Of a DNA stretch of 64,000 nt, positions 9,068-17,774 are shown piece after piece. Both the position numbers and the translations under genes were made by a program. Under the pieces are notes generated by a model. That model saw only the letters and a list, made by a program, of their open reading frames with translations. It ran no database searches and was not told where the DNA came from. The stretch spans positions 3,286,001-3,350,000 of the forward strand of contig NZ_AP022563.1 of the NCBI RefSeq assembly GCF_010726645.1. Reading direction: 5' to 3'. The stretch's first letter is position 1, and each line of letters begins with the position of its first letter. Source of the stretch: Mycolicibacterium duvalii. GTDB lineage: Bacteria; Actinomycetota; Actinomycetes; Mycobacteriales; Mycobacteriaceae.

Positions 9068-10585
9068 CTAGGAGTACTTGACGACGAGCTGCTGCTTGTA
9101 GAGCTTGCCGGCATCGGTGCGTGGCAACTGCGCCTCGAACGAGATCGAGCGCGGACACTTGTAGTGCGCCAATCGCTTCCGAAGCCAGTCGAGCAGCTCT
9201 GTCGCGAATGCGTCGGTGGCGTCGGCAGGATCGACCAGCTGAACCACCCCCTTGACCGACTGCCCCATCTCGTCGTCCGGGATGCCGAACACCGCGGCGT
9301 CGAGCACCTTGGGATGGGTGATCAGCAGATCCTCGGCTTCCTGCGGGTAGATGTTCACGCCGCCCGAGATGATCATGTGGTGTCTGCGGTCGGTGAGATA
9401 TAGGTAGCCGTGGTCATCGAGATACCCAATGTCGCCCACCGTCGCCCAGCCGTGTGCATTGCGCGCAGCCGACGTTTTCGCCTCATCCTTGAGGTAAGTG
9501 AAGGAATAGCCACCCTCGTAATAGATTTCGCCCGCCTGTCCGGGCGGCAACTCGCGGCCGTCCCCGTCGAGGATGTGCGGCACTCCGACCAGCGGACGGC
9601 CCACCGAACCCGGATGGTTCAGCCAGTCCTCCGCGCGGATGAAGGACGCACCCACGGCTTCCGACGAGGCGTAGTACTCGTCGATGATCGGCCCCCACCA
9701 CTGGATCATCTGCTTCTTGATGTCGATCGGGCAGGGGGCTGCGGCGTGGACTACCCGCTTCAGGCTCGAGATGTCATACGAATGTCGGACTCCTTCAGGC
9801 AGTTTGAGCATCCGAACGAGCATTGCCGGAACGAACTGGCCGTGCGTGACGCCGTATCGCTGAATACACTCCAGCGCGGCCTCGGGGTCGAACTTCTCCA
9901 TGACCACGGTGGTGCCGCCCAATGACTGCACCGCCATCGACCAAAACGACGGTGCGGTATGGTACAACGGCGCCGGACTCAAGTACACAGAGTCACCGGT
10001 GATTCCAACGGCATCAAGCAGTGGCATCAATATGTTGTGCGCCTTCGCCGGCGGCAGATGCGGAAGCTCTCGGCGGATCCCCTTGGGCCGTCCGGTGGTA
10101 CCCGAGGAGTACTGCAGAAGGTCGCCCTCGGTCTCGTCGGGGATCGGCGTCGACGGTTGGTCGGCAACACATTCCGGATAGCGCGTCCAGCCGGCGAGGT
10201 CGTCGTCGGCCATCAGCAACACGTCGGGCAGTCCGGCAGAAAGATGGGTTCCGAGGCCTTCGCACACCGCGCGCATGGCACACGAACCGACCACCGCCTT
10301 GGCGCCACTGTTCTCGACGATGTACGCCGCCTCGGCCGCGGTCAGGTGGGTGTTGATCAGCGCGTAATACAGACCACTGCGTCGAGCCGCCCACATCACC
10401 GCGTGAATGTGTTCGTTGTTCTCCATGACCACCGCCACGGTATCGCCCTCACGCAGGCCGGCGGCCCGCCAGAAATGAGCGAGCCGATTGGCCCGTTCCT
10501 CGAGTTCAGCGAAGCCGATCTCGGTGCCCGCTCGGGCCAGAATGATGGCTGGCTTGTCCACGTCGACATGGTCACGGATCTGCAT
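9068..10585 (-). CDS. Acyl-CoA synthetase (FadD-like AMP-dependent ligase)
   Basis: A 505-residue ANL-superfamily adenylating enzyme activating a carboxylic acid as its CoA thioester. The P-loop reads QYSSGTTGRPKGIRRE (about residues 153-168), the A5 motif is DEYYASSEAVG, the A7/A8 hinge is TVGDIGYLDDHGYLYLTDRRHHMIISGGVNIYP, and the A10 lysine lies in PRTDAGKLYKQQL. The unusual RRE after the P-loop and the overall layout resemble mycobacterial FadD4-like proteins. Start ATG 10585 with AAGGAGAG upstream. Divergent from the isochorismatase-like gene at 10674; the 88-base gap must hold both promoters. Probably supplies CoA substrates to the ACAD, thiolase and crotonase enzymes of this island. 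Confidence 0.9.
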   Translation of the reverse strand: MQIRDHVDVDKPAIILARAGTEIGFAELEERANRLAHFWRAAGLREGDTVAVVMENNEHIHAVMWAARRSGLYYALINTHLTAAEAAYIVENSGAKAVVGSCAMRAVCEGLGTHLSAGLPDVLLMADDDLAGWTRYPECVADQPSTPIPDETEGDLLQYSSGTTGRPKGIRRELPHLPPAKAHNILMPLLDAVGITGDSVYLSPAPLYHTAPSFWSMAVQSLGGTTVVMEKFDPEAALECIQRYGVTHGQFVPAMLVRMLKLPEGVRHSYDISSLKRVVHAAAPCPIDIKKQMIQWWGPIIDEYYASSEAVGASFIRAEDWLNHPGSVGRPLVGVPHILDGDGRELPPGQAGEIYYEGGYSFTYLKDEAKTSAARNAHGWATVGDIGYLDDHGYLYLTDRRHHMIISGGVNIYPQEAEDLLITHPKVLDAAVFGIPDDEMGQSVKGVVQLVDPADATDAFATELLDWLRKRLAHYKCPRSISFEAQLPRTDAGKLYKQQLVVKYS

Positions 10586-10673
10586 GCCACTCTCCTTGCT
10601 CGTAAGCTTCTCGGTACCAATCCTGTTCGCGGGTAGGGTTTTACCGCGTCCCCAAGTCGTCTAGTCTAGTAGC

Positions 10674-11291
10674 ATGCCCCGTACCATTTGGAACCCCGAA
10701 ACCACCGCCGTCGTCTGCGTCGAATGCCAGAACGGCGTGCTGGGGCCGGAATCGGTCTTGCCGGCGTTGGCCGCCGACAGCGCCGACCTTGTGAGCAACG
10801 TGCGCCGCCTGCTCGAATCCGCGCGCGAGTTCGGTGCCCGAGTGGTGCATGCCACCTATGAGGGCAACTTTGGCGGCCAGCCGACAGGTACCGCCTGGCT
10901 GTGGCGCGCGCTCGGCCCGGCGACAGCGCATTGGAAGCCTGGCACAGCTGAAACCTCCGTCGTTCCAGAGTTGTTGGGCGAGCATGATCTCGTACTCCCC
11001 CGTCATCACGGCCTGTTTCCCACGGTGGACTCGGAACTGCTGCCGGTACTGAAGGGCCTTGGCATCACCACGATCGTTCTGGTGGGCGTGTCGTTGAATC
11101 TGGCCATCACCCACACCGCCGGGCACGCCACCCAAGCCGGCTTCGAGCTCGTCGTACCCCGCGACGCCGTCGGAGGAACCCCGGTCGAGTACGCGGAGCA
11201 GGTGCTGAACAACACGATTGCCGTACTCGGTCGGCTGACCACCGTCGACAAGTTGATCGAGGAATGGACTCCTGCTCCATCGCCGGTGTAA
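10674..11291 (+). CDS. Isochorismatase-like protein without the catalytic triad
   Basis: A 205-residue isochorismatase/cysteine-hydrolase fold. The family needs Asp, Lys and Cys. Here the first strand ends VVCVECQNGVLG, with Glu where the Asp of D-x-Q-N is expected. The Lys position falls in LVLPRHHGLFP, which has Arg/His instead. The nucleophile loop is VLVGVSLNLAITHTAGHA, with Ala at the Cys position. The remaining core, including GFELVVPRDAVGGTP, is well kept, so it is not decaying. Related mycobacterial proteins with the same substitutions appear to exist, so this could be a non-catalytic or ligand-binding branch. Divergent from the FadD gene. Function unknown. Confidence 0.8.
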   Translation: MPRTIWNPETTAVVCVECQNGVLGPESVLPALAADSADLVSNVRRLLESAREFGARVVHATYEGNFGGQPTGTAWLWRALGPATAHWKPGTAETSVVPELLGEHDLVLPRHHGLFPTVDSELLPVLKGLGITTIVLVGVSLNLAITHTAGHATQAGFELVVPRDAVGGTPVEYAEQVLNNTIAVLGRLTTVDKLIEEWTPAPSPV

Positions 11292-11313
11292 CGCCCACCC
11301 GGCCCTCGACAGA

Positions 11314-11887
11314 TCAGACCGGATCGAATCCAGAGATCAGCCAACGGTTGTCAATCTTATCGAGACTCACGCGAACACTGGACACGCTCACGCTTGGATT
11401 GTCCTTTCCGATCGTGACGGCCTGGCTCACGAAGACGAGCACGACGGCGTGATCGGCGTCGGCGGACACCGACACCGCCGCCGGAATGGTCGGTGCCGCA
11501 CTCAGGTCCCGATCCACGGTGTCGGGGTTGTAGGACAGCAGTGCGTTGGTGGAATCCTTGGCCGCCTAGAGAGATTCGGCGGCCGCGGTCTGCGAATCAT
11601 GCACAGAGGAGTACTGCCACTTGAAGTAGCCCCCCCGCCATCGCCAGTATCAGCGCCAGACCGGGCAGTACGCCGTACACGAGTATCCGACGCCAGGCGG
11701 TGCGACGTGTCTCGGTGGCCGGCAGCTTCTGTTCCCCCTCGTCGACATCGGCTGTGCGATCGGGTGCGGGAACGTCATCGCCCAGCGGCGCGACGGCATC
11801 GACGTCAACGGAGCTCTCCTGCGCAGGTGAGCCATCCGGTGGCGCGTCGGCGACGCCAACGCTCCCACGCCTCTTCAATGTGATCAC
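11314..11887 (-). pseudogene. Broken Mce-associated membrane protein (second of two)
   Basis: Read from GTG 11887 (V-I-T-L-K-R-R), the frame passes an acidic N-terminus and a membrane segment ILVYGVLPGLALILAMAGG. It then falls out of frame in a run of seven G on the minus strand near 11630; with six G it would continue YFKWQYSSVHDSQTAAAESL as the family does. That corrected frame then meets a TAG stop near 11566, where a Gln is expected, before AAKDSTNALLSYNPDTVDRDLSAA. About 40-45 residues usual after that point are missing, and the end PTIPAAVSVSADADHAV to SLDKIDNRWLISGFDPV is recognisable. Frameshift, nonsense codon and internal deletion mean it is dead. Intact relatives sit at the 3' end of mce operons. 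Confidence 0.82.
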
Positions 11888-12522
11888 TGCACGAACTCCA
11901 CGTTCGAGACCTTCACGTCGTGTCCAATCTTTCTGCATGGTCAAACGCATCCGCCATGTACGCGGCCGATGTTGCTGTTATGCCGCAGCGGCATTCGACG
12001 TGATCACTTTTACCGCAACGATCGCCTTCGCCTCATCTCCGGTGACCGACTCCAGCCCGGACTCGGCCACCGTGCCAACCGCCTTCGACTGCGTCTGTTT
12101 GACGAGGTCGACGAACGGCGTTGACCTCTGGGCGAAGACGTCGTAGAAGGTGCCGGTAGCGGAGTCCAGTATGCGTTGGATGTCAACGTCGGCTTCGTGG
12201 TAGTCGATGGTGGTGAGATTCACCGCGCCCTGCCGGGCGGCCTGCAGGTACAACCCGTTGGCCTGCGTCGACTGCCTGGCCTCGTGGGCGTGCACGCCCA
12301 ACCACCCGGCCAACGCGCCAAGGGCGAGCACCGTGACCAAACCTGCGACGAGCCCCCGCCGCAGGTGCGGTACCCAGCGGCCGGCTTCTTTCTCGGTCCG
12401 GCCCTCGGTGAGGTCATCAGTGTCGTCGTCGCGCCGACTGCGTCGGCGTAGTCGAGAACGTCGGCGGCGGAGGATGTTTCGTCGTCCGACGTTTCGGTGG
12501 TGTCAGCGCCGGAGGCTTTCAG
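11884..12522 (-). pseudogene. Broken Mce-associated membrane protein (first of two)
   Basis: The central part is clear: DDLTEGRTEKEAGRWVPHLR, a membrane segment around GLVTVLALGALAGWLGVHAH, then TTIDYHEADVDIQRILDSAT and ESVTGDEAKAIVAVKVITSNA. It has at least four lesions: the expected GTG start is CTG (12520-12522), there is a frameshift in the charged N-terminus near 12450, a TAA stop appears after SNAAAA at 11978, and one extra base after RMRLTMQK shifts the end, which otherwise reads IGHDVKVSNVEFVQ and stops at 11884-11886. The original stop overlapped the GTG of the following gene by four bases, as in intact mce operons. It looks like decay rather than sequencing error because the lesions are many. 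Confidence 0.82.
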
Positions 12523-12662
12523 CTCCCCGGAGATGCCACCATGGACTGCTACGTCTACTCCTTCGAGGCGCCCCTGGCCAAATTGGCCTGGGTGTAGACC
12601 TTGCCGTCCGGGCTCATGTAGGTGCCGGTGGCCGGGCCGTACTCGGCGGTCACGAGGCGAAC
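12519..12662 (-). pseudogene. C-terminal scrap of an MCE-family protein
   Basis: The minus strand reads RLVTAEYGPATGTYMSPDG then KVYTQANLARGASKE, the typical tail of an MCE cell-entry protein, which is part of a lipid-importer subunit. TAG at 12555-12557 replaces the expected Arg; two codons on, a second TAG replaces the Trp of the usual RTWQ. The ancestral stop, TGA at 12519-12521, overlaps the start of the next Mce-associated gene. The rest of the mce gene is missing; at about 12660 the sequence switches to a TetR fragment on the other strand. Confidence 0.75.
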
Positions 12663-12854
12663 GCCGCGACAGTGGTGAAGGTGATTGCCGAACGGCGACA
12701 TCTGCCGACACCCAACGACGAGTGCCGACTGCTGGCGGCCATCGGTATGCTGCTGGTCGAGCGCGTCCTTGATCGATGGGTGTCGGCACCGGGGCGCGCT
12801 CTCGACGATCTGATCCGCCAGGAGTTCGCGGCGCTGCCCGCGGTACTGAAGTAG
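12663..12854 (+). pseudogene. C-terminal fragment of a TetR-type regulator
   Basis: The last 63 codons or so of a protein ending RHLPTPNDECRLLAAIGM then LLVERVLDRWVSAPG and RQEFAALPAVLK. The pattern resembles the dimerisation helices at the end of TetR-family repressors that sit beside catabolic genes. No helix-turn-helix part precedes it; instead the sequence runs straight into the MCE scrap on the opposite strand. The junction near 12660 is therefore a deletion or rearrangement end point. Confidence 0.55.
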
Positions 12855-12920
12855 AGGCTTCGCTACCGCCGACGAATCGTCGAAGCGCCTACCGTTGAGG
12901 CCACATGCCGGTCATGCTGG

Positions 12921-13379
12921 CTAGGTCCCGTCGCTCTCGTGCCGGATGGTGAATTCGGGTATGCGGTAACCACTCTCGCCGAGGTCCGCAATGCAGGCCT
13001 GCACTGGTTGGCCGATGCGGACGTCGGCCGGGTCGGCGTCGATAACCGCGTTGATACGCAGGCCTGGCTGTTCGTCGAGTTCGATGAGGCCGACGACGTA
13101 GGGCGGTATGCGGCCCGGCACCAGCGCCTGGCGTATCACGATGTAGCTGAAGATGGTGCCCCGACCGCTGACTTCTTCGAAGTGCACCGGGCCGCCGGTA
13201 TATCGGCTGCGTTCCAACGGGGGATGAATCCACTTGCCAGTGTCGTCGCAGCGACACAGCATCAACTTGCCCTGCTTGAGACCCTCCCAATACGGTGCCG
13301 AGTCCGGGTCCGGAACCGGGATCGGCGGCATCAGTTGCGGATTGGTGGCCGATGGCGATGCCGCGGCTGTTGATGTCAT
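12921..13379 (-). CDS. OB-fold/DUF35 protein, partner of the adjacent thiolase-like protein
   Basis: A 152-residue DUF35 protein: an N-terminal helix (PYWEGLKQGKLMLCRC), a rubredoxin-like zinc knuckle, then an OB fold with GRGTIFSYIVIRQALVPG and PPYVVGLIELDEQPGLRI. Only the first Cys pair of the zinc ribbon is visible (LCRCDDTGKW); the second pair is replaced by LERSRY, so zinc binding is doubtful. It overlaps the thiolase-like gene by four bases. In steroid side-chain degradation the ChsH2 DUF35 domain binds the aldolase Ltp2 and is needed for its activity (established). The same pairing is inferred here. Last gene of a minus-strand operon starting at about 17.2 kb. Confidence 0.85.
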   Translation of the reverse strand: MTSTAAASPSATNPQLMPPIPVPDPDSAPYWEGLKQGKLMLCRCDDTGKWIHPPLERSRYTGGPVHFEEVSGRGTIFSYIVIRQALVPGRIPPYVVGLIELDEQPGLRINAVIDADPADVRIGQPVQACIADLGESGYRIPEFTIRHESDGT

Positions 13380-14512
13380 GGCTTCTCCCTGCTGTAGACG
13401 TTGGCACCGCCGAAAGGACCGCCGCCGGCAGTGACGAGAGCGAGCTGTGCGTCGTCGACCTGGCGTACGCCGGCGGCGTGGCGCAGCTGCAAGGCGGCTT
13501 CGTAGTGGTGGTTGAGGCCGTGGATGTAGCCCTCGGATAACAGGCCGCCGTGTGGGTTCACCACCACGTCGCCGCCGTACGTCGCGCGGCCGGTGGAGAA
13601 GAACTTGCCCACCTCGCCCTTCTCGCAGAAACCGAAGCCTTCCATGGTGGCCATCACCGTGTAGGTGAAGCAGTCGTACATGCAGGCCAGATCCATGTCG
13701 GCCGGCGTCAGACCCGTCTTCTCCCAGATTTTAGGACCCGCCGTGCGCGAATACATCTCGGTTGGGTCATCCCACTCTGTCCACCCCGCCCCGCCCTGGG
13801 AGTTCGACGATCCGACCAGCCACATGGGATCCTGCTTGGCGTTGCGCGCGATGTCCTCGCCGGTGATCAGGATAGCCACCGCCCCGTCGACCTCGGACGT
13901 GCAGTCCAGCACCCGGAACGGCTCGTTGATCCACCGCGCGGCCAAGTAGTCGTCCATCGACAGCGGCTCACGACGCAGCGCATGCTCATTGGGGCCAGCA
14001 TGTTTGCGCTGAGTGATCGCGATGTGACCGAGATCCTCACAGGTGGAGCCGTACTCGTGCTGATGGCGGCGGGCCCACATGGCGAACCACTGCGGCGGCA
14101 CCATAAAACCGGATGCGGTGTCGAACTGGTCGTGATGCGGCACCTGCATCGGACCCTCGACATGACCGAACCGGTAACCGGACCGGCCATTGAGCGAGCG
14201 ATACACCAGTACCGCCTTGCACATCCCGGCTTCGATCACCGCTGCGGCAGTGGCGATCTGGTCGGCGACCAGGTTCCCACCGCCGTACATCGAGTTGGCC
14301 CATGCCAACTCGTCGATTCCGAGCGCCCACCCCACAAAGATCGGCTGCTCGGAGTCTCCTGCAGAGAACGTACAGATTCCGTCGATGTCGGCAGGTGTCA
14401 GCCCGGCGTCTTCGATGGCATCCCGGCAGGCGGCGACGGCCATGCCGCGGGTGGTGCGGCCGGACTTCTTCGAGTAGGTGGTGCGGCCGATTCCGATGAC
14501 GGCACAGGTCAT
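13376..14512 (-). CDS. Thiolase-fold lipid-transfer/aldolase protein (Ltp2-like)
   Basis: A 378-residue member of the SCP-x thiolase/Ltp group. It lacks the usual N-terminal nucleophilic Cys context of true thiolases. Conserved segments: MTCAVIGIGRTTYSKKSGR, ANSMYGGGNLVADQIATAAA, then ACMYDCFTYTVMATMEGFGF, and the HGG loop NPHGGLLSEGYIHGLNHHYE. Ltp2-type proteins are retro-aldolases that remove propionyl-CoA or glycolyl-type units from steroid side chains and need a DUF35 partner, which overlaps here by four bases. The length fits Ltp2 (about 386) rather than full SCP-x. The exact substrate is not visible. It lies 22 bases downstream of the fused FadE gene, so in the same operon. Confidence 0.85.
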   Translation of the reverse strand: MTCAVIGIGRTTYSKKSGRTTRGMAVAACRDAIEDAGLTPADIDGICTFSAGDSEQPIFVGWALGIDELAWANSMYGGGNLVADQIATAAAVIEAGMCKAVLVYRSLNGRSGYRFGHVEGPMQVPHHDQFDTASGFMVPPQWFAMWARRHQHEYGSTCEDLGHIAITQRKHAGPNEHALRREPLSMDDYLAARWINEPFRVLDCTSEVDGAVAILITGEDIARNAKQDPMWLVGSSNSQGGAGWTEWDDPTEMYSRTAGPKIWEKTGLTPADMDLACMYDCFTYTVMATMEGFGFCEKGEVGKFFSTGRATYGGDVVVNPHGGLLSEGYIHGLNHHYEAALQLRHAAGVRQVDDAQLALVTAGGGPFGGANVYSREKP

Positions 14513-14534
14513 TTCATCTCTCCAGTCATCTTGG

Positions 14535-16742
14535 TTAGGTAGTGGTCGGCGCGGGGGCTGGGTCCCTGGGCAGGCCCAGGATTCGTTCGGCGATCAGATT
14601 TCTGACAACCTCGGAGGTGCCGCCAGCGATGGTCAGGCAGCGACTGAACAGATAGTCGTGCACCACCGTTCCGGCGGCCTGCCGGCCCAGTGGATCGCCG
14701 TCGGCGGCCGGGTTGCCGTCTGGTCCGGTCAACAAGGCAGGCCCGGCAATGCGCAGTGCCAGTTCGGCGACGCGCTGGGCGTGCTCGGCGCCGAACAGCT
14801 TGGCGATGTTGCCTTCGATACCGGGTCCGGATTCGAACACCGCGCGGGCGGCTTGGCGCAGGTTCACCGTCGCCAGGGCGTACGACTCGATGAGCAGCGC
14901 GCCGACCTCGCCGGCCAGACGATGATCATCGCGGCGGTGACGAGCCAGCAGATCGAGCAGGTCCTCAGCGACCATGGTCACCGAACCGCCACCGATCGAC
15001 ACCCGCTCGTTGCCAAGCGCTGCCATCGCCACCCGCCAGCCGTTGTTGACCTCGCCGACCACGCGATCATCAGCGACGAACACCTCGTTGAAGAACACCT
15101 CGTTGAACAAGGCTTCCCCGGTGATCTCCCGCAACGGCCGGATCTCGACACCCGGTGCCGACATATCGATGATCATCGCCGTAATGCCTTTGTGCTTGGG
15201 CACATTCGTGTCGGTACGCACCGTGGCCAACCCGAGCTGGCAGTTCACCGCGTCGCTGGTCCACACTTTCTGACCGGTGAGGATCCAGCCGCCTTCGGTG
15301 GGGACGGCTCTCGTCGACACCGCAGCCGCGTCGGAGCCGGCACCCGGTTCACTGAACAGCTGGCACCATCGCACCTCGCCCTCCAAGCTGGGCCACATGA
15401 ACCGGTCGATCTGTTCGGGGCTGCCGTGCTGAAGCACCGTCGGCACCATCCACTCGCCGAGTCCCAGGCTGGGGCGCTCCACGCCGTCGAGCTCCTGCTC
15501 GATGATCAGCTGCTCGACGGATCCGGCAGCGCGGCCGTACGGTTTCGGCCAGTGCGGCACGAGATAGCCGGTGCGAGCCCACAGCTTCTGCTGCTCGGCG
15601 GGCTCGGTATTGGCCAGCTCCGCCCGGAAGTCCTGGACCGCCTGCCGGTACTGTTCGGCTTCCGGTGGTAGGCCCAGCGATGTGCCTTGGCGTGCACCAC
15701 CGATCTGAAGGGCTGCGACATCTTCGCGGAGCGCGTCCTCGCCGCCGGCGAACGCCAGCAGCACCGTAGCGCGCCGGACATAGAGGTGGGCGTCGTGTTC
15801 CCAGGTGTACCCGATACCGCCGTGGATCTGGATGTTCTTCAATGCGACACGTTGGTACGCAGGCAACACGTGGCCCGCCGCCATCGTCACCGCCAACTCG
15901 GCCTCCGACGCCGGGGCTCGGGCCGCATCCCAGGTGGCGGACACGGCGAGCTCGGTGTCCACCAACATGTTGGCGCAATGATGCTTGATCGCCTGGAAGG
16001 ACCCGATCGGTCGCCCGAACTGTTCACGGGTGGCCGCATAGATGCTGGCCATCTCGGTGCACGCGGCCAGCCCTCCGGTGGCTTCGGCGGCGGCCAGCAG
16101 GCGCATCGTCTGGACGGCCCCGCGGGCCGCTCCCGGGAAACGTTCCGCCACCGGCGCTTCGGTCAATGTGACGACGGTAATCGGACGCATCACCTGATCG
16201 ACGGAGTCGCTGCGCGTCGTGCTCACCGCGTCGCCGGCCTCAATGAGCACCAGATCCCCCCCGACCGGGATGAGGAAGATGTCGGCGCGCCGCTCCCCTA
16301 GGGTCGCCACGGCGTCGGCAACGACCGCCGCTCCGCTCATCGTGGCATTACTCGTCGTGCCGATCGCGGCCACCACGTCGCCCGACACCAGCTTCGGGAG
16401 CCAGCGTTGCCGTTGGTCCTCGGTGCCCACCTCGGCGATGACTGCGGAGGCGGCCACGGTCGGCAGGAACGGCCCCGCGATCGCGGCGCGGCCGAGTTGT
16501 TCGAGCACGATGGTCAGCTCGGGAAGTCCATAGCCCTGGCCGTCGTAGCGTTCGTCGATGTGCAAACCCAGCCAACCGGTGGAAACGATCTCCTTCCACA
16601 AGGCGTCGTTCTGCCACCAGCGGCCGTCGTCGTCCGGGTCGAGCAGGATGCGGCGGGCCGCTGCGGTTCCCCCGCGACCGGTCACCAGTGATTTGGCGAC
16701 GTCGGCGAGCTCACTGTGGTCTTCGGTTAACGCCAAGGGCAT
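14535..16742 (-). CDS. Two-domain (fused) acyl-CoA dehydrogenase
   Basis: A 735-residue protein made of two complete ACAD modules. Module 1 (about 1-340) includes REQFGRPIGSFQAIKHHCAN and HGGIGYTWEHDAHLYVRRA. Module 2 (about 350-735) includes FSEPGAGSDAAAVSTRAVP, GQKVWTSDAVNCQLGLATVR and the C-terminal AGGTSEVVRNLIAERILGLP. Fused FadEs of about 730 residues are known in mycobacteria (FadE6 type), so this is not an artefact. The fusion corresponds to the separate alpha and beta subunits coded at 348-2584. Start ATG 16742. It is cotranscribed with the thiolase-like and DUF35 genes downstream, giving dehydrogenation followed by aldol cleavage, presumably with a hydratase encoded elsewhere. Confidence 0.9.
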   Translation of the reverse strand: MPLALTEDHSELADVAKSLVTGRGGTAAARRILLDPDDDGRWWQNDALWKEIVSTGWLGLHIDERYDGQGYGLPELTIVLEQLGRAAIAGPFLPTVAASAVIAEVGTEDQRQRWLPKLVSGDVVAAIGTTSNATMSGAAVVADAVATLGERRADIFLIPVGGDLVLIEAGDAVSTTRSDSVDQVMRPITVVTLTEAPVAERFPGAARGAVQTMRLLAAAEATGGLAACTEMASIYAATREQFGRPIGSFQAIKHHCANMLVDTELAVSATWDAARAPASEAELAVTMAAGHVLPAYQRVALKNIQIHGGIGYTWEHDAHLYVRRATVLLAFAGGEDALREDVAALQIGGARQGTSLGLPPEAEQYRQAVQDFRAELANTEPAEQQKLWARTGYLVPHWPKPYGRAAGSVEQLIIEQELDGVERPSLGLGEWMVPTVLQHGSPEQIDRFMWPSLEGEVRWCQLFSEPGAGSDAAAVSTRAVPTEGGWILTGQKVWTSDAVNCQLGLATVRTDTNVPKHKGITAMIIDMSAPGVEIRPLREITGEALFNEVFFNEVFVADDRVVGEVNNGWRVAMAALGNERVSIGGGSVTMVAEDLLDLLARHRRDDHRLAGEVGALLIESYALATVNLRQAARAVFESGPGIEGNIAKLFGAEHAQRVAELALRIAGPALLTGPDGNPAADGDPLGRQAAGTVVHDYLFSRCLTIAGGTSEVVRNLIAERILGLPRDPAPAPTTT

Positions 16743-16839
16743 GATGCGGCCTCACTCATCGGGTCGAACGGGAAAGGTCATGGGCGTGGGTCCGAGCGAT
16801 GCCGCCATCAAGCGTGTCGCGTTGCACGGGTCCCGGCCT

Positions 16840-17208
16840 TCACGTCGCCACCCGGCGTTCGCCGCGGGGGGTCCAGCCGGTCAACGACACGGTGCTCAGG
16901 TCCAAGGTCTCACCCAGCGTCAACGTTCCCGCCATGACCCGCTTGAGGAACTCTCCCATCACGGCCTCGGGCTCACGATCGAGTTCGTAGATCACCAGGT
17001 AGCGGTGCGTCGGTGGCGGCAGCTGTGCGGGGAGGTCCTCGTCGTCGGGCACCGTGATCTCGGACAGGTCGTAGCGCTGCGCCGCTACGACACCGGGAAC
17101 CTCGAGCACCTCAGGCACGTGCGTGGAGTCGTACCACGAATTGAAGGCGTCGTCTTGACCTTCGATGGGGTTGCTCAACACGAGGAACAGGTTCTCCGCC
17201 ACGGACAC
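16840..17208 (-). CDS. Small dimeric alpha/beta-barrel-like protein of unknown function
   Basis: 122 residues, GTG start at 17208 with GAAAGG six bases upstream. The N-terminus LFLVLSNPIEGQDDAFNSWY followed by HVPEVLEVPGVVAAQRYDL is typical of ferredoxin-like dimeric barrels (EthD/DUF4286-like), which bind small hydrophobic ligands. A Pro-rich loop (DLPAQLPPPTHRYLVIYELD) follows. No catalytic function can be named. It is the first gene behind a strong predicted promoter (17239-17267) and probably leads the operon with the fused FadE, the Ltp-like and the DUF35 genes. The 97-base gap before FadE contains no clear terminator. Confidence 0.75.
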   Translation of the reverse strand: MSVAENLFLVLSNPIEGQDDAFNSWYDSTHVPEVLEVPGVVAAQRYDLSEITVPDDEDLPAQLPPPTHRYLVIYELDREPEAVMGEFLKRVMAGTLTLGETLDLSTVSLTGWTPRGERRVAT

Positions 17209-17238
17209 GCCTTTCGGGGAAAGGATTCGAGTGATGCG

Positions 17239-17267
17239 AGACTATGACAGACGACTGTCACAGTCAA
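17239..17267 (-). promoter_or_regulatory. Promoter with a palindromic operator in its spacer (copy 1)
   Basis: On the minus strand: -35 TTGACT (17262-17267), a 17-base spacer, and -10 TAGTCT (17239-17244). The perfect palindrome TGACAGacgaCTGTCA (17245-17260) fills the spacer, so a bound repressor would block RNA polymerase. It points toward the gene starting at 17208. The same palindrome type recurs at 17611, 17759 and 17994. Confidence 0.65.
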
Positions 17268-17610
17268 TGTCCTGCCAAGCACTGGCCTTTCGATCGGGCC
17301 TGCTCGAGGTGCATCTGCCATGTTGACCGGGAATTCACGGGGGCATGCCAATCGCGAATGGACATCTCGGACGCGGCTGGCGAGGCCGTGCGCGCACTCA
17401 CCCCCAGCAAATGCTGCGGTGATTAATCATGTTGTTGGACAATCATATTCGGCAGCCGGCGCCACCACAGCGCGACAGCTCGCACCGCAGCGTTTCGGCA
17501 ACAGCATGCCGCGACTTCCGAGTCCGAAATCCCACCGCACGGCAGGAGAATTCCAGCGCCGATGTCGGAAAGGGTAGGGCGCGAGGATGGCTACCGCGGG
17601 TTGAATCGGG

Positions 17611-17633
17611 TGACACCAGACTGTCATAGTGTC
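17611..17633. promoter_or_regulatory. Operator-like palindrome, copy 2
   Basis: TGACAccagacTGTCA (17611-17626) followed by TAGTGTC, which also gives an outer GACAC/GTGTC repeat. The TAGTGT could be a -10 box for rightward transcription, but the only TTGA-type -35 (17601) is spaced 20 bases away, so promoter activity is doubtful. Confidence 0.5.
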
Positions 17634-17758
17634 CGGGGAAAGCGCCGCCGGTGACGGTCGTAGGGGAACGGCTCTCATGATCACACCGTCGAGGGACTTC
17701 ATCCGGCAAGTTCTGGTCCTGTCGCCAGCCTTGCGCTACCCCGGCTCCCCCACATGTA

Positions 17759-17774
17759 TGACAGGCAACTGTCA
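17759..17774. promoter_or_regulatory. Operator-like palindrome, copy 3
   Basis: TGACAGgcaaCTGTCA, a perfect six-base inverted repeat with a four-base centre, the same arms as copy 1. No convincing promoter boxes overlap it. Confidence 0.5.
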
